Source: Flavimobilis massiliensis (GTDB taxonomy: Bacteria > Actinomycetota > Actinomycetes > Actinomycetales > Cellulomonadaceae). Taken from it: 64,000 nucleotides of DNA. The stretch is from assembly GCF_900240335.1 (NCBI RefSeq), contig NZ_LT964979.1, positions 1,240,001-1,304,000 of the forward strand. The letters are read 5' to 3'. Positions 15,407 through 23,506 of the stretch are shown piece after piece; the first letter of the stretch is position 1, and each line of letters starts with the position of its first letter. Both the position numbers and the translations under genes were made by a program. The notes below the pieces were generated by a model. It worked only from the letters and a program-made list of their open reading frames with translations, ran no database searches and was not told the DNA's origin.

Positions 15407-16242
15407 CCCGCGACCTCCGCGGGCTCGGACCCCACGGCCGTCACCTCGTCGACGTGCCCGACCTCGGGGCCGAGGAAGCGCCGTGCGAGACGGTGAAAGA
15501 CCTCCGGGTCACCCGTCGTCCGGAACCTGTGCGTGGGGTCGTCCGCGTCCGCGGAGCGCTCGAGCCCGTGCGCGACGAGCGTCCGGTAGACGTCCTTCGC
15601 CGTCTCCTCCGCGCTCGAGACGAGCGTGACGCCCTCCCCCATGACGTAGCTGATCGCGCCCGTGAGCAGCGGGTAGTGCGTGCAGCCCAGCACGAGCGTG
15701 TCGACCCCGGCGGCCTTGAGCGGCTCGAGGTAGCCGCGCGCGACCTCGATGACCTCGGGGCCCGAGGTGCGGCCGTCCTCGACGAGCGAGACGAAGTCGG
15801 GGCACGCGCGCGACGTCACCTCGACGCCCTCCGCCACGCCCAGCGCGTCGTCGTACGCGCGCGAGTCGACCGTCGCGCGCGTCCCGATGACGCCGATGCG
15901 ACCCGACCGGGTCGCAGCGAGCGCCCGACGCGCCGCCGGGTAGATGACCTCGACGACCGGCAGGCCGAGCCGCACCGTATACCGCTCGCGCGCGTCACGC
16001 AGGACGGCGGCCGACGCGCTGTTGCACGCGATGACGAGCATCTTCACGCCGTCGTCGACGAGCCTGTCCATGACGTCGAGCGCGAGCGCACGGACCTGGG
16101 CGATCGGCCGCGGCCCGTACGGGCTGTGCGCGGTGTCGCCGATGTAGCTCAGCGACTCGTTCGGCAGCTGGTCGATGATCGACCGGGCGACCGTGAGGCC
16201 GCCGACTCCCGAGTCGAAGATCCCGATGGGCGCGTCATTCAC
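15403..16242 (-). CDS. murI: Glutamate racemase
   Basis: The protein is 279 residues from GTG 16242. IGIFDSGVGGLTVAR opens the protein. The two catalytic cysteines are in MLVIACNSASAAV and LVLGCTHYPLL. The enzyme makes D-glutamate for peptidoglycan. It overlaps the next gene by ATGA, so the three genes murI, MBL hydrolase and rdgB look like one operon. Confidence 0.95.
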   Translation of the reverse strand: MNDAPIGIFDSGVGGLTVARSIIDQLPNESLSYIGDTAHSPYGPRPIAQVRALALDVMDRLVDDGVKMLVIACNSASAAVLRDARERYTVRLGLPVVEVIYPAARRALAATRSGRIGVIGTRATVDSRAYDDALGVAEGVEVTSRACPDFVSLVEDGRTSGPEVIEVARGYLEPLKAAGVDTLVLGCTHYPLLTGAISYVMGEGVTLVSSAEETAKDVYRTLVAHGLERSADADDPTHRFRTTGDPEVFHRLARRFLGPEVGHVDEVTAVGSEPAEVAG

Positions 16243-16328
16243 GCGACCCAGGCTAGCCGGGGTCACCGACAGCGGCCGCAGGGCACGTCACGGTGAGCGC
16301 AATGTCACATGCGTCCGACCCCGGACGC

Positions 16329-16367
16329 TCGAAGAGCGCGGCACCCGACGGGTGCCGCGCTCTTCGA
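16329..16367. terminator. Strong 18-bp hairpin terminator
   Basis: The arms 16329-16346 and 16350-16367 pair perfectly over a GAC loop. It lies between the murI start and the small membrane-protein gene, on whose downstream side it sits, so it most likely ends that transcript. Confidence 0.82.
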
Positions 16368-16403
16368 GACGATGCACGGTCTCACGACGGTGCATCACAC
16401 CGT

Positions 16404-16556
16404 CTAGACCCTCTTACCTCGGCCCACCAGGCTGAGGACGAGGCTGACGATGAGGACGACGACGCCGATCCAGATGAGGAACTGTCCGATCTCTGTCGCG
16501 ACACCCAGGATGACGAGCACAACACCGACGAGCAGGATGATGAGCCAGCTAGGCAT
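16404..16556 (-). CDS. Small double-span membrane protein (DUF6131-like)
   Basis: The protein is 50 residues from ATG 16556 with a GAGAGGAGAG ribosome site. Two hydrophobic segments, SWLIILLVGVVLVILGVA and LIWIGVVVLIVSLVLSLVG, are joined by a short polar turn, and the end is basic (RGKRV). The layout resembles the actinobacterial DUF6131 hydrophobic proteins. The function is unknown. Confidence 0.78.
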   Translation of the reverse strand: MPSWLIILLVGVVLVILGVATEIGQFLIWIGVVVLIVSLVLSLVGRGKRV

Positions 16557-16669
16557 GGAACTCTCCTCTCAGTTGGGCCCCCATGTGTGGGGCCGTCCTG
16601 AGAACCAGCGTGCACGATGATCGCGTGGCTCGCACGCCGAGGAGCAGCCGAAACACCCAGCCATGCGCG

Positions 16670-17362
16670 TCAGGCCCCGGGCGCGCCGCCCCGCAGACGG
16701 GCAAGCATGAGGTCGAGGAGAGACTCCTGGAGGTACCCCGCGAGCAGGAAGACGGAGCCCAGCAGCTCGATGCGCGGATCAAGGTCTGCACGTCCCTGCC
16801 ACGCCTGCTCGATCGCCGATGAGAGGCGGTCGGAGTCGTCGTCCGTGACGATGCCGAGCCGCTCCGCGAGGACGAGCCGGACGTCCGTGAGCGCACCCGC
16901 GAACGACTGGGCGTCCGCCGGCTCAAGAGCGACGTCACGTGAGCCGAGCTCGTCGTCGACGTCCACGCCGTCGGTCGCGCCGTCGTCCTCGAGGTCGAGG
17001 AGCGGCTCGTCGTCGCCCACGAGCGCCGCGCACAGCGCAGTGAGCCGGCTGACCTTCGACAGCGCGAGATCCGTCTGCGTGAGCCGACGGAACTCCTCGC
17101 CGACGCCCTGGTCGGTCGGTGCAGCGTTGGGCAGGAGCCTGCGCACCGCTGGGTCCGTCGGAGCTTCGACGACGGTGTCGTCGAGGCCGAGAAGAGCCGA
17201 CGGCAGCCCGTCGTCGGCCCCCGCGGCCGCGATCTCCTCGAGCCCGTCCACCTCCTGCTCGAGCAGCTCGACGACCTGCTCCGCGACCTGCGCGATCGCG
17301 AAGCGCTCGTCACGCGTGAGCCGCGCGACGAACCGCCCGTCGACTTCCTCGAAGGGCCTCAC
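16670..17362 (-). CDS. DUF2017 protein downstream of ClpS
   Basis: The protein is 230 residues from GTG 17362, overlapping the clpS stop (GTGA). The family pattern is a first motif ARLTRDERFAIAQVAEQVVEL, a middle EEFRRLTQTDLALSKVSRL, and a helical C-terminus. DUF2017 genes follow clpS in most actinobacteria. A link to ClpAP/ClpCP adaptor function is inferred only from this conserved pairing. Confidence 0.9.
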   Translation of the reverse strand: MRPFEEVDGRFVARLTRDERFAIAQVAEQVVELLEQEVDGLEEIAAAGADDGLPSALLGLDDTVVEAPTDPAVRRLLPNAAPTDQGVGEEFRRLTQTDLALSKVSRLTALCAALVGDDEPLLDLEDDGATDGVDVDDELGSRDVALEPADAQSFAGALTDVRLVLAERLGIVTDDDSDRLSSAIEQAWQGRADLDPRIELLGSVFLLAGYLQESLLDLMLARLRGGAPGA

Positions 17363-17688
17363 GCGTCCCCTGCCTTCTGCATCGTGGCCCAGAGCCCGAA
17401 CTCGTGCATCGCCTGCACGTCACGTTCCATGTGCTCCCGGCCTCCGGTCGAGACGACCGTGCGCCCCTCGTGGTGGACGCGCAGCATGAGCTGCTCCGCC
17501 TTGTGGCGCGGATAGCCGAAGTACGACTCGAAGACGTACGCGACGTACGTCATGAGGTTGACCGGGTCGTTCCACACGATCGTCACCCAGACGTCGTCCG
17601 GACGCGCGAGTAGGTCCGTCGCGCCGGCCCCCTCGGCCTCGGCCCCGGGGTCCGTCGAGACGTGCACGGGAGGCAGGTCGAGGATCAC
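17359..17688 (-). CDS. clpS: ATP-dependent Clp protease adaptor ClpS
   Basis: The protein is 109 residues from GTG 17688. The core WVTIVWNDPVNLMTYVAYVF carries the N-degron pocket Asn/Asp residues, and AEQLMLRVHHEGRTVV follows. ClpS delivers N-end-rule substrates to the Clp ATPase. The first 30 residues are an acidic, Gly/Ala-rich flexible tail. It is translationally coupled to the DUF2017 gene. Confidence 0.94.
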   Translation of the reverse strand: MILDLPPVHVSTDPGAEAEGAGATDLLARPDDVWVTIVWNDPVNLMTYVAYVFESYFGYPRHKAEQLMLRVHHEGRTVVSTGGREHMERDVQAMHEFGLWATMQKAGDA

Positions 17689-17728
17689 GGCTCCAGCCTA
17701 CGTCGGGGCACCGACATCAGGGCTGCTC

Positions 17729-19612
17729 CTACGTGCGGCCGACGAACCAGCCTCGCACCATCGCGACACGCTTCTCGAGCTGCTCGACCGTCGCCTGCGG
17801 CACGTCGGGCCCGCCGCATCGCCGTCGCAGCTCCGTGTGGATCGTGCCGTGCGGCTTCCCCGAGCGGCGCGCCCAGCCCGCGACGAGCTGGCTCAGCTCC
17901 TTACGCAGTTCCGCGGCGCGCCGGTGGTCGAACTCCTCCGTGTCGATCTCCTGGCGTCCACGCGCCACCTGGCCCGCCTGTCGCTGCCGCAGGAGCGTCG
18001 TCACCTGCTCGGCGTCGAGCAGGCCCGGCAGGCCGAGGAAGTCGAGCTCCTCGTCCGAGCCGACGTCCGCACCGAGACCGAACTCGCCACCGTCAAAGAG
18101 CACCTTGTCGAACGACGCCTGCGCCTCGAGCGCCTCGAACGACCCGAAGAGGTCGTCGGACGCCTTCTCCTCGCGGTTCGCCTCCGCGAGCAGGTCGGCC
18201 TCCGGGTCGTGCCCCTCAGCCTCGTTGCGCGGCCGGTCGAGCGCGTGGTCGCGCTCCGTCTCCATCGCGTGCGCGAGCTCGAGCAGCTGCGGCACGGACG
18301 GCAGGAACACCGACGCGGTCTCACCGCGGCGCCGTGCGCGCACGAAGCGACCGATCGCCTGCGCGAAGAACAGCGGGGTCGACGCGCTCGTCGCGTAGAC
18401 GCCCACGGCGAGGCGCGGGACGTCGACGCCCTCGGAGACCATGCGAACGGCGACGAGCCACCGTGAGTCGCTCGTCGCGAACTCCTCGATGCGCTTGCCC
18501 GCGCCGTCGTCGTCGGACAGAACCACCGTCGGTGAGTGCCCCGTGATCCGGGCGATGTGACCGGCGTACGCACGCGCGTCCGTCTGGTCGGTCGCGATGA
18601 CCATCGCGCCCGCGTCGGGAACCGAGCGACGCACCTCCGTGAGTCGCGTGTCCGCGGCCGCGATGACCGACTGGATCCACTCGCCGTTCGGGTCGAGGGC
18701 CGTCCGCCACGCCTGGGAGACCATGTCCTTCGTCATGGACTCACCGAGGCGCGCCGCAACCTCGTCGCCCGCCTTCGTGCGCCAGCGCACCTGGCCCGAG
18801 TACGACATGAAGATCACGGGCCGCACGACGTGGTCGCGCAGCGCCTCGCCGTAGCCGTACGTGTAGTCCGCCGACGAGCGTCGGATGCCGTCGCGGTCCC
18901 GCTCGTAGCGCACGAACGGGATCGGGGACGTGTCCGAGCGGAAGGGCGTGCCCGTGAGCAGCAGCCGACGCGTCGCGTCCTCGAACGACTCCCGCAGCGC
19001 GTCGCCCCAGCTGAGCGCGTCACCGCCGTGGTGGACCTCGTCGAGGATGACGAGCGTGCGCGTCGACTCGGTCCGCGCCCGGTGGAGCGCCGGGTTCGCG
19101 GCGACCTGCGCGTACGTGAGCGCGACACCGTCGTACTGGGAGCCCGCACGGCCCTGGGCGTTGCGGAAGTTCGGGTCGATCTTCACGCCGACGCGCGCGG
19201 CCGCGTCCGCCCACTGGTGCTTGAGGTGCTCGGTCGGCGCGACGATCGTGAGGCGTCGCACCGTCCCGGCCTCGAGGAGCTCGGTCGCGAGCCGCAGCGC
19301 GAACGTCGTCTTGCCGGCACCCGGCGTCGCGACCGCGAGGAAGTCGCGCGGCTGCGTCGCCCGGTACCTCTCGAGGGCCTCCGCCTGCCACGCACGGAGC
19401 TTCGTCGCCGTGCCCCACGGGGCACGCTGTGGGAACGCCGGAGCGAGCTGCTCCGCCGCGACCGTGGACACGCTCGCCGGCATGGACTGCACAGCCTGAC
19501 GAGGTGCGGCGCCACCCACCTGCGTGCGGGCACGAGCCCGCGCCGCGGCGCGCTCGACACGTTCGGTGAGCGCGGAGGAGAAGGAGTCAGGCTGCTCTGC
19601 GGCCGGCGTCAC
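17729..19612 (-). CDS. DEAD/DEAH-box superfamily 2 helicase
   Basis: The protein is 627 residues from GTG 19612, chosen because it overlaps the DUF3039 stop (GTGA). Helicase motifs in order are LRAWQAEALERY (Q-like region), ATPGAGKTTFALRLA (I), LTIVAPTEHLKHQW (Ia), LVILDEVHHGGD (II, DEVH), LLLTGTPFRSD (III), RMVSEGVDVPRLAVGVYAT (V) and AIGRFVRARRRG (VI). It resembles actinobacterial helicases always found beside DUF3039. The nucleic-acid substrate is unknown. The C-terminal 130 residues are family-specific. Confidence 0.9.
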   Translation of the reverse strand: MTPAAEQPDSFSSALTERVERAAARARARTQVGGAAPRQAVQSMPASVSTVAAEQLAPAFPQRAPWGTATKLRAWQAEALERYRATQPRDFLAVATPGAGKTTFALRLATELLEAGTVRRLTIVAPTEHLKHQWADAAARVGVKIDPNFRNAQGRAGSQYDGVALTYAQVAANPALHRARTESTRTLVILDEVHHGGDALSWGDALRESFEDATRRLLLTGTPFRSDTSPIPFVRYERDRDGIRRSSADYTYGYGEALRDHVVRPVIFMSYSGQVRWRTKAGDEVAARLGESMTKDMVSQAWRTALDPNGEWIQSVIAAADTRLTEVRRSVPDAGAMVIATDQTDARAYAGHIARITGHSPTVVLSDDDGAGKRIEEFATSDSRWLVAVRMVSEGVDVPRLAVGVYATSASTPLFFAQAIGRFVRARRRGETASVFLPSVPQLLELAHAMETERDHALDRPRNEAEGHDPEADLLAEANREEKASDDLFGSFEALEAQASFDKVLFDGGEFGLGADVGSDEELDFLGLPGLLDAEQVTTLLRQRQAGQVARGRQEIDTEEFDHRRAAELRKELSQLVAGWARRSGKPHGTIHTELRRRCGGPDVPQATVEQLEKRVAMVRGWFVGRT

Positions 19613-19953
19613 CGGCCGCCGTCGCCCTGGCCGCCACTGCCCTGGCCGCCGGAGTCGCCGTCCTGCGGGGCGCGCAGGCCGTCGTAGATCTCCTTGCACA
19701 CGGGGCAGACGGGGAACTTCTGCGGGTCCCGTCCCGGGACCCAGACCTTGCCGCACAGCGCGATGACGGGACGACCCGTCATGGCCGACTGCATGATCTT
19801 CTCCTTACGCACGTAGTGCGCGAAGCGCTCGTGGTCGCCGGGCTCGGCCTCCTGGGCCTGCTCCGTGCGCTCGAGGACGCTCGTCGCGGAGCCGCCGGGT
19901 CCACGGGGATCCGTGGGATCGTCCGGGTGGGTCGGGAACATCGGCTCGCTCAT
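19609..19953 (-). CDS. DUF3039 zinc-ribbon-like protein
   Basis: The protein is 114 residues from ATG 19953. The conserved core is DHERFAHYVRKEKIMQSAMT, followed by GRPVIALCGKVWVPGRDPQ and FPVCPVCKEIYDGL. Cys residues in ALCGK and CPVC probably bind zinc. The C-terminus is a Gly/Gln/Ser tail. The gene is coupled to the helicase downstream, a pairing conserved in actinobacteria. Function unknown. Confidence 0.9.
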   Translation of the reverse strand: MSEPMFPTHPDDPTDPRGPGGSATSVLERTEQAQEAEPGDHERFAHYVRKEKIMQSAMTGRPVIALCGKVWVPGRDPQKFPVCPVCKEIYDGLRAPQDGDSGGQGSGGQGDGGR

Positions 19954-20028
19954 GAGCCCGAGTCTACGACGCCCCACCGACACTCTCGGGCCCCGGTCCG
20001 CGACACACGGGTCGGTAGGGTGGGGCGC

Positions 20029-20424
20029 GTGAACGACGGGGCGAAGGTGCGGGTCGACGTGTGGACATGGTCCGCACGCCTCTACAAGACGAGGTCCGCC
20101 GCCGCCTCCGCCTGCCGCGCCGGGCACGTCCGCGTCGCCGGAGAACGCGCCAAGCCCTCGACACCCGTCCGCGTCGGCGACGAGATCAGGGCCCGCACCG
20201 ACGCCGGCGAACGCATCGTCGTCGTCCGCGCGCTCCTCCTCAAGCGCGTCGGCGCACCCCTCGCCGCCGAGGCCTACGAGGACCGCACCCCACCCCCGCC
20301 TCCGCGGCTCGCCGCCGCGGCACCCGTCGCGCTCCGCGAGCGCGGCCCGGGCCGCCCGACGAAGCGCGAGCGACGCGCGCTCGACGCGCTGCGAGGGCGG
20401 GACCTGGCGCAGAACGACGACTAG
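20029..20424 (+). CDS. S4-domain RNA-binding protein (HslR family)
   Basis: The protein is 131 residues from GTG 20029. The S4 motif VRVDVWTWSARLYKTRSAAA leads to GHVRVAGERAKPST and VRVGDEI. The tail is basic and Pro-rich (GPGRPTKRERRAL). HslR/Hsp15 proteins rescue stalled 50S subunits bearing peptidyl-tRNA in E. coli; the same job here is by family. Confidence 0.9.
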   Translation: MNDGAKVRVDVWTWSARLYKTRSAAASACRAGHVRVAGERAKPSTPVRVGDEIRARTDAGERIVVVRALLLKRVGAPLAAEAYEDRTPPPPPRLAAAAPVALRERGPGRPTKRERRALDALRGRDLAQNDD

Positions 20425-20533
20425 CGTCCCCCTCCGCCGCAGTTCGACGCTTTCCTTCGCCCGGCGGTCGGCACCAGTCGACTCGTCGACGTCTGTGGTG
20501 ACCGTTCACCGGAGCCCACCGCTGTCCTCGTTC

Positions 20534-20576
20534 CGATAGCCGATGCGTGCACGTGAGATGCACCTCTCGACTGTTC
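20534..20576. repeat. 12-19-12 hairpin element, degenerate copy 1
   Basis: The left arm CGATAGCCGATG (20534-20545), a 19-base centre and a decayed right arm (20565-20576) fit the same spacing as the better copies near 30.6 kb. The centre holds its own GTGCA/TGCAC pairing. The bases just before it, GTTC, match the lead-in of copy 3. Confidence 0.55.
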
Positions 20577-20605
20577 ACGATCGCGCACCTCACACACGGG
20601 ACGCT

Positions 20606-20648
20606 CGATAGCCGACTCGTACTCGTGAGGCGTAGGGATCCGCTATCG
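20606..20648. repeat. 12-19-12 hairpin element, copy 2
   Basis: The left arm CGATAGCCGACT (20606-20617) and right arm GATCCGCTATCG (20637-20648) are separated by exactly 19 bases, with three mispairs in the stem. The right arm runs into the stop region of the small gene at 20643. Confidence 0.65.
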
Positions 20649-20771
20649 ACGGCCTAGCGCGGCGCGGGCTCCCCCGGCGGTCGCGGTGGCGGTCTTCTCG
20701 CGCCGGGCGACGGCGTCGTCGAGCCGGGCGAGGACGTCCCGTAGGGGCGGCGTCGGGGTGCCTGCGTTCAC
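20643..20771 (-). CDS. 42-residue protein coupled to the CYTH gene
   Basis: GTG 20771 overlaps the CYTH stop (GTGA). The product starts VNAGTPTPPLRDVLARLDDA and continues with a basic Ala/Thr-rich end. No family is recognised. Tight overlap and consistent codon use support it as real, but its 3' end lies inside a repeat element. Confidence 0.48.
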   Translation of the reverse strand: MNAGTPTPPLRDVLARLDDAVARREKTATATAGGARAALGRR

Positions 20772-21412
20772 GCGAGCGGGCTCGCGAGCGTGTTCGTGCC
20801 GAAGCCGGACGCGAATCGCGGGCCCTGCTCGGCGAGCTCGGCGGCGAAGACGTGCTGCCATGTGGGGAACGGTGCGTGAGCGAGCGTCTCGTTGGCGAAG
20901 CGGCGGTCGCCGGTCACCTCGGTGACGCAGAACGCGGGGATGGTGAGGTCGGTGACGGGGGCGCCGCGCTCGCACTCGGCGATGACGAGGCCGCGGTTGC
21001 GGCCTGCGAAGACGTCGACGACCCAGCCGTCGGTGCCGAGCCAGGCGGAGTAGCGGTTCTTGACGATGCGCGCGCCGCCGCGGCGCATCATCTCGACGCC
21101 GACGTGGACGTCGATCTCGCGTTCGGCCTCGTAGCGGGTGCCGCCAGCCTCGGGGCCCTTGACGGTGAGGGCGCAGAAGTCGAAGCGGTCGGCGTAGGTG
21201 TCGAGGACTCGGGCGGCGTCGAGGTCGGCGTTCGGGTCGAGGACGATGCCGTCGGCCTGGACGCGCAGCCGCATCGCGTAGCCGTCGACCGCGAGGAAGT
21301 AGGACTGGACGATGAGCGTCGGTGTGGGGTCGCCGCGGAGGTCGTCGGGGAGGCCGCGCACGTAGAAGCGTCGTTCGAACTCGAAGTCGCCGTATCCGGT
21401 CTCGCTCGTCAT
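20768..21412 (-). CDS. CYTH-domain protein
   Basis: The protein is 214 residues from ATG 21412. The N-terminus holds a CYTH-like entry FEFERRFYVRGLPDDL, with alternating charged strands afterwards: YAMRLRVQADG, FCALTVKGPEAGGTRYEAER, and GWVVDVFAGRNRGLVIAE. These supply the Arg/Lys/Glu residues that line the triphosphate tunnel. Members hydrolyse triphosphates or make cAMP. The substrate here is unknown. Confidence 0.85.
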   Translation of the reverse strand: MTSETGYGDFEFERRFYVRGLPDDLRGDPTPTLIVQSYFLAVDGYAMRLRVQADGIVLDPNADLDAARVLDTYADRFDFCALTVKGPEAGGTRYEAEREIDVHVGVEMMRRGGARIVKNRYSAWLGTDGWVVDVFAGRNRGLVIAECERGAPVTDLTIPAFCVTEVTGDRRFANETLAHAPFPTWQHVFAAELAEQGPRFASGFGTNTLASPLA

Positions 21413-21527
21413 CGCTGGTCCTGGGGTCGGGGCCGGGGTGCGACGGCGTGGTGCCGTCGGCCCGAACCTAGCACCGGCACGCGTGGATCGGCGGGATCTG
21501 GCCCCGGCGACCTGACGGTGTGCCACG

Positions 21528-21550
21528 GACCCACCGCTCGACGGTGGGTC
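21528..21550. terminator. Hairpin terminator after the MarR gene
   Basis: GACCCACCG (21528-21536) pairs with CGGTGGGTC (21542-21550) over a five-base loop. It lies between the marR stop and the CYTH start, both on the minus strand. Confidence 0.65.
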
Positions 21551-21592
21551 TCCGTCGATCCGTCGCTGCCGCGAAGGGTCTCGGAACGGGGG

Positions 21593-22108
21593 TCAACCCT
21601 CGTACGGGAGGGAGCGGCGGCCCTCGGGGTCGATGCGTTCAAGGATCGCGTCGGAGATGCGGTGGAGGTGCGCGACGTCGTCGGCGTCGAGTCCCGCGAA
21701 GACGGAGTCGCGCACCTGGGCGGCATGGCCGGGGGCTGCGGCGACGACCGTCTGCCAGCCGTCGTCGGTGAGCGTCGCGTTCATGGCGCGGCGGTCCTCG
21801 GGGCACTCGGTGCGCGCGACGAGGCCGCGCTTCTCGAGGCGGGTGACGACGTGCGAGAGGCGCGGCAGGGTCGAGTTCGTGCGGGCCGCGAGGCCGGTCA
21901 TGCGGAGGGTGCGGCCGGGGGCCTCGGAGAGGATCGCGAGCGTGTAGTACTCGAAGTGGCTGAGCTGGGAGTCGCGCTGAAGCTGGGTGTCGAGGACGCC
22001 GGGGAGGAGCTGGACGACGCCGATGAAGCGCACCCAGGCGCGCAGCTCGTCGTCGGTGAGCCACACGGGCTGGTCGGAGGCGGGATCGACGGTCGTCATG
22101 GGGACCAT
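21593..22108 (-). CDS. MarR-family transcriptional regulator
   Basis: The protein is 171 residues from ATG 22108; ATG 22099 is an equal alternative. The winged helix is RMTGLAARTNSTLPRLSHVV, followed by LEKRGLVARTECPEDRRAMN with the Asp-Arg-Arg wing typical of MarR. It is divergent from an F420-type oxidoreductase gene with palindromic sites between them, so it very likely represses both. The ligand is unknown; no cysteine-based switch is obvious. Confidence 0.92.
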   Translation of the reverse strand: MVPMTTVDPASDQPVWLTDDELRAWVRFIGVVQLLPGVLDTQLQRDSQLSHFEYYTLAILSEAPGRTLRMTGLAARTNSTLPRLSHVVTRLEKRGLVARTECPEDRRAMNATLTDDGWQTVVAAAPGHAAQVRDSVFAGLDADDVAHLHRISDAILERIDPEGRRSLPYEG

Positions 22109-22118
22109 CGTAGCGCAT

Positions 22119-22169
22119 AGGTTGACGCTTCAACCTTTGCGGCGTAGGTTTTTAGTTGTTACTTCAACC
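22119..22169. promoter_or_regulatory. Two MarR-type operator boxes
   Basis: Box 1 (22119-22136) is a perfect palindrome, AGGTTGA-CGCT-TCAACCT. Box 2 (22155-22169), GTTGTTACTTCAACC, shares the pattern GTTG-N3-CTTCAAC. They lie between the divergent marR and oxidoreductase starts. Confidence 0.8.
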
Positions 22170-22211
22170 AATCTCCGACGGGCCTCCCGCCGGACGACCC
22201 AGGAGGACCCC

Positions 22212-22784
22212 ATGACCAGCTTCAGCATCATCGGCACCGGCAACATGGCGCAGGCGATCGGAGGTGTCCTCGCCCAGGGCGGCGCGTCCGTCCAGACCGT
22301 CGCGCACGCTGAGACCCCTATGCTCACGGGCGACGTCGTCGTTCTCGCCGTCCCCTACCCCGCGCTCACCGACATCGTCGCCCGCTTCGGCGCGCAGCTG
22401 AGCGACAAGGTCGTCGTCGACCTCACCAATCCCCTCGACTTCGCGACGTTCGACTCGCTCGTCGTGCCCGTGGGTTCGTCGGCCGCGGCCGAGCTCGCCG
22501 CACAGCTCCCGGGCACGCGGGTCCTCAAAGCGTTCAACACGAACTTCGCCGCGACCCTCGCCTCCGGCACGACCGGCGGAGCGACGACGACCGTGCTCGT
22601 CGCGGGCGACGACGCGGAGGCCAAGGCGACGCTCGTCGCAGCGGTCGAGGCCGGCGGCCTCGCCGCGATCGACGCCGGCGCGCTCTCGCGGGCCCACGAA
22701 CTCGAGGCCCTCGGATTCCTCCAGCTCACCCTCGCCGCCTCCGAGAAGATCTCCTGGACCGCCGGCTTCAACCTCAGCCGCTGA
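22212..22784 (+). CDS. NADP/F420-dependent oxidoreductase-type Rossmann protein
   Basis: The protein is 190 residues with an AGGAGGA ribosome site. The dinucleotide motif SIIGTGNMAQAIG opens the protein. VVVLAVPYPALTDIV, KVVVDLTNPLDF and RVLKAFNTNFAATL match the F420:NADP oxidoreductase-like family. Many small members use NADPH without F420. It is controlled by the divergent MarR protein by position, suggesting a role in a stress response such as quinone or electrophile reduction, which is inference. Confidence 0.85.
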   Translation: MTSFSIIGTGNMAQAIGGVLAQGGASVQTVAHAETPMLTGDVVVLAVPYPALTDIVARFGAQLSDKVVVDLTNPLDFATFDSLVVPVGSSAAAELAAQLPGTRVLKAFNTNFAATLASGTTGGATTTVLVAGDDAEAKATLVAAVEAGGLAAIDAGALSRAHELEALGFLQLTLAASEKISWTAGFNLSR

Positions 22785-22852
22785 TCCAGGCCGCTGAGGC
22801 GCAGGCCCCCCCCCGCCTGCCCACAGCCGGACGGCCCCCCCTCGTCGTCCAC

Positions 22853-22889
22853 AGAAGGGCCCCGCCACGCTCCGCGGCGGGGCCCTTCT
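22853..22889. terminator. Hairpin terminator
   Basis: AGAAGGGCCCCGCC (22853-22866) pairs perfectly with 22876-22889 over a nine-base loop, after the oxidoreductase gene and before the sigma-factor operon. Confidence 0.82.
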
Positions 22890-22931
22890 GGCGTAGCGTC
22901 GGCGACGACCAGCCCCGCACGAGGAGGACAC

Positions 22932-22991
22932 GTGAGCCCCACCCGACGGCGACACCTCACGTTCCGCCCTGCCCGCGCGACTACCCGGTGA
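22932..22991 (+). CDS. Possible leader peptide before the sigma-factor gene
   Basis: A strong GAGGAGG site (22921-22927) serves GTG 22932, encoding VSPTRRRHLTFRPARATTR. The stop overlaps the next ATG (TGATG). Six of 19 residues are Arg. It may couple translation of the operon or sense arginyl-tRNA supply. It is too short to be sure it is a product. Confidence 0.48.
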   Translation: MSPTRRRHLTFRPARATTR

Positions 22992-23506
22992 TGAGCACCA
23001 CCGACGCGGCGCTGCCGCCCTTCACCGAGATCGTCGAGCGCCACGGCGCGACCGTCTGGCGCGTGTGCCGCGCCGTCGTCGGCGCGGACGCCGCGGACGA
23101 CGCCTGGTCCGAGACGTTTCTCGCCGCGCTGCGGGCCTACCCGGACCTGCCGCCGACGACGAACCTCGAGGCCTGGCTCGTCACCGCCGCCCACCGCCGC
23201 GCGGTCGACGTCGTCCGCCGCGAGCGCCGCACCGTGCCCGCCGGCACCGACCCGAGCGACCTCGCGACGCCCGCCCGCCGCGACGCACCGGACCCAGCTG
23301 CCCGCGCGGCCGACACCGAGGTGTGGACGCGCGTCGCCGCGCTCCCCAAGCGCCAACGGCTTGCCCTCGCCTACCACCACCTCGGCGGTCTCACGTACGT
23401 CGAGGTCGCCACGATCGTCGGCGGCACGCCCGACGCGGTCCGCCGCGCCGCCGCCGACGGCCTCGCCACGCTCCGCCGCACCTATGGCTCCGAGGAGATC
23501 GCATGA
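22991..23506 (+). CDS. ECF-type RNA polymerase sigma factor
   Basis: The protein is 171 residues from ATG 22991 (GTG 22988 also in frame). Region 2 is VWRVCRAVVGADAADDAWSE and NLEAWLVTAAHRRAVDVVRR. Region 4 is LPKRQRLALAYHHLGGLTYV, then EVATIVGGTPDAVRRAAADG. No anti-sigma gene lies nearby. The gene heads an operon with ogt, tag and alkA, joined by ATGA overlap to ogt, so it probably directs a DNA-alkylation response; this is inference from position. Confidence 0.88.
   Translation: MSTTDAALPPFTEIVERHGATVWRVCRAVVGADAADDAWSETFLAALRAYPDLPPTTNLEAWLVTAAHRRAVDVVRRERRTVPAGTDPSDLATPARRDAPDPAARAADTEVWTRVAALPKRQRLALAYHHLGGLTYVEVATIVGGTPDAVRRAAADGLATLRRTYGSEEIA

Noticed and set aside
22119..22169. LexA box
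   Set aside because: The palindromes read GTTGA-N4-TCAAC, not TCGAAC-N4-GTTCGA, and fit a MarR operator.
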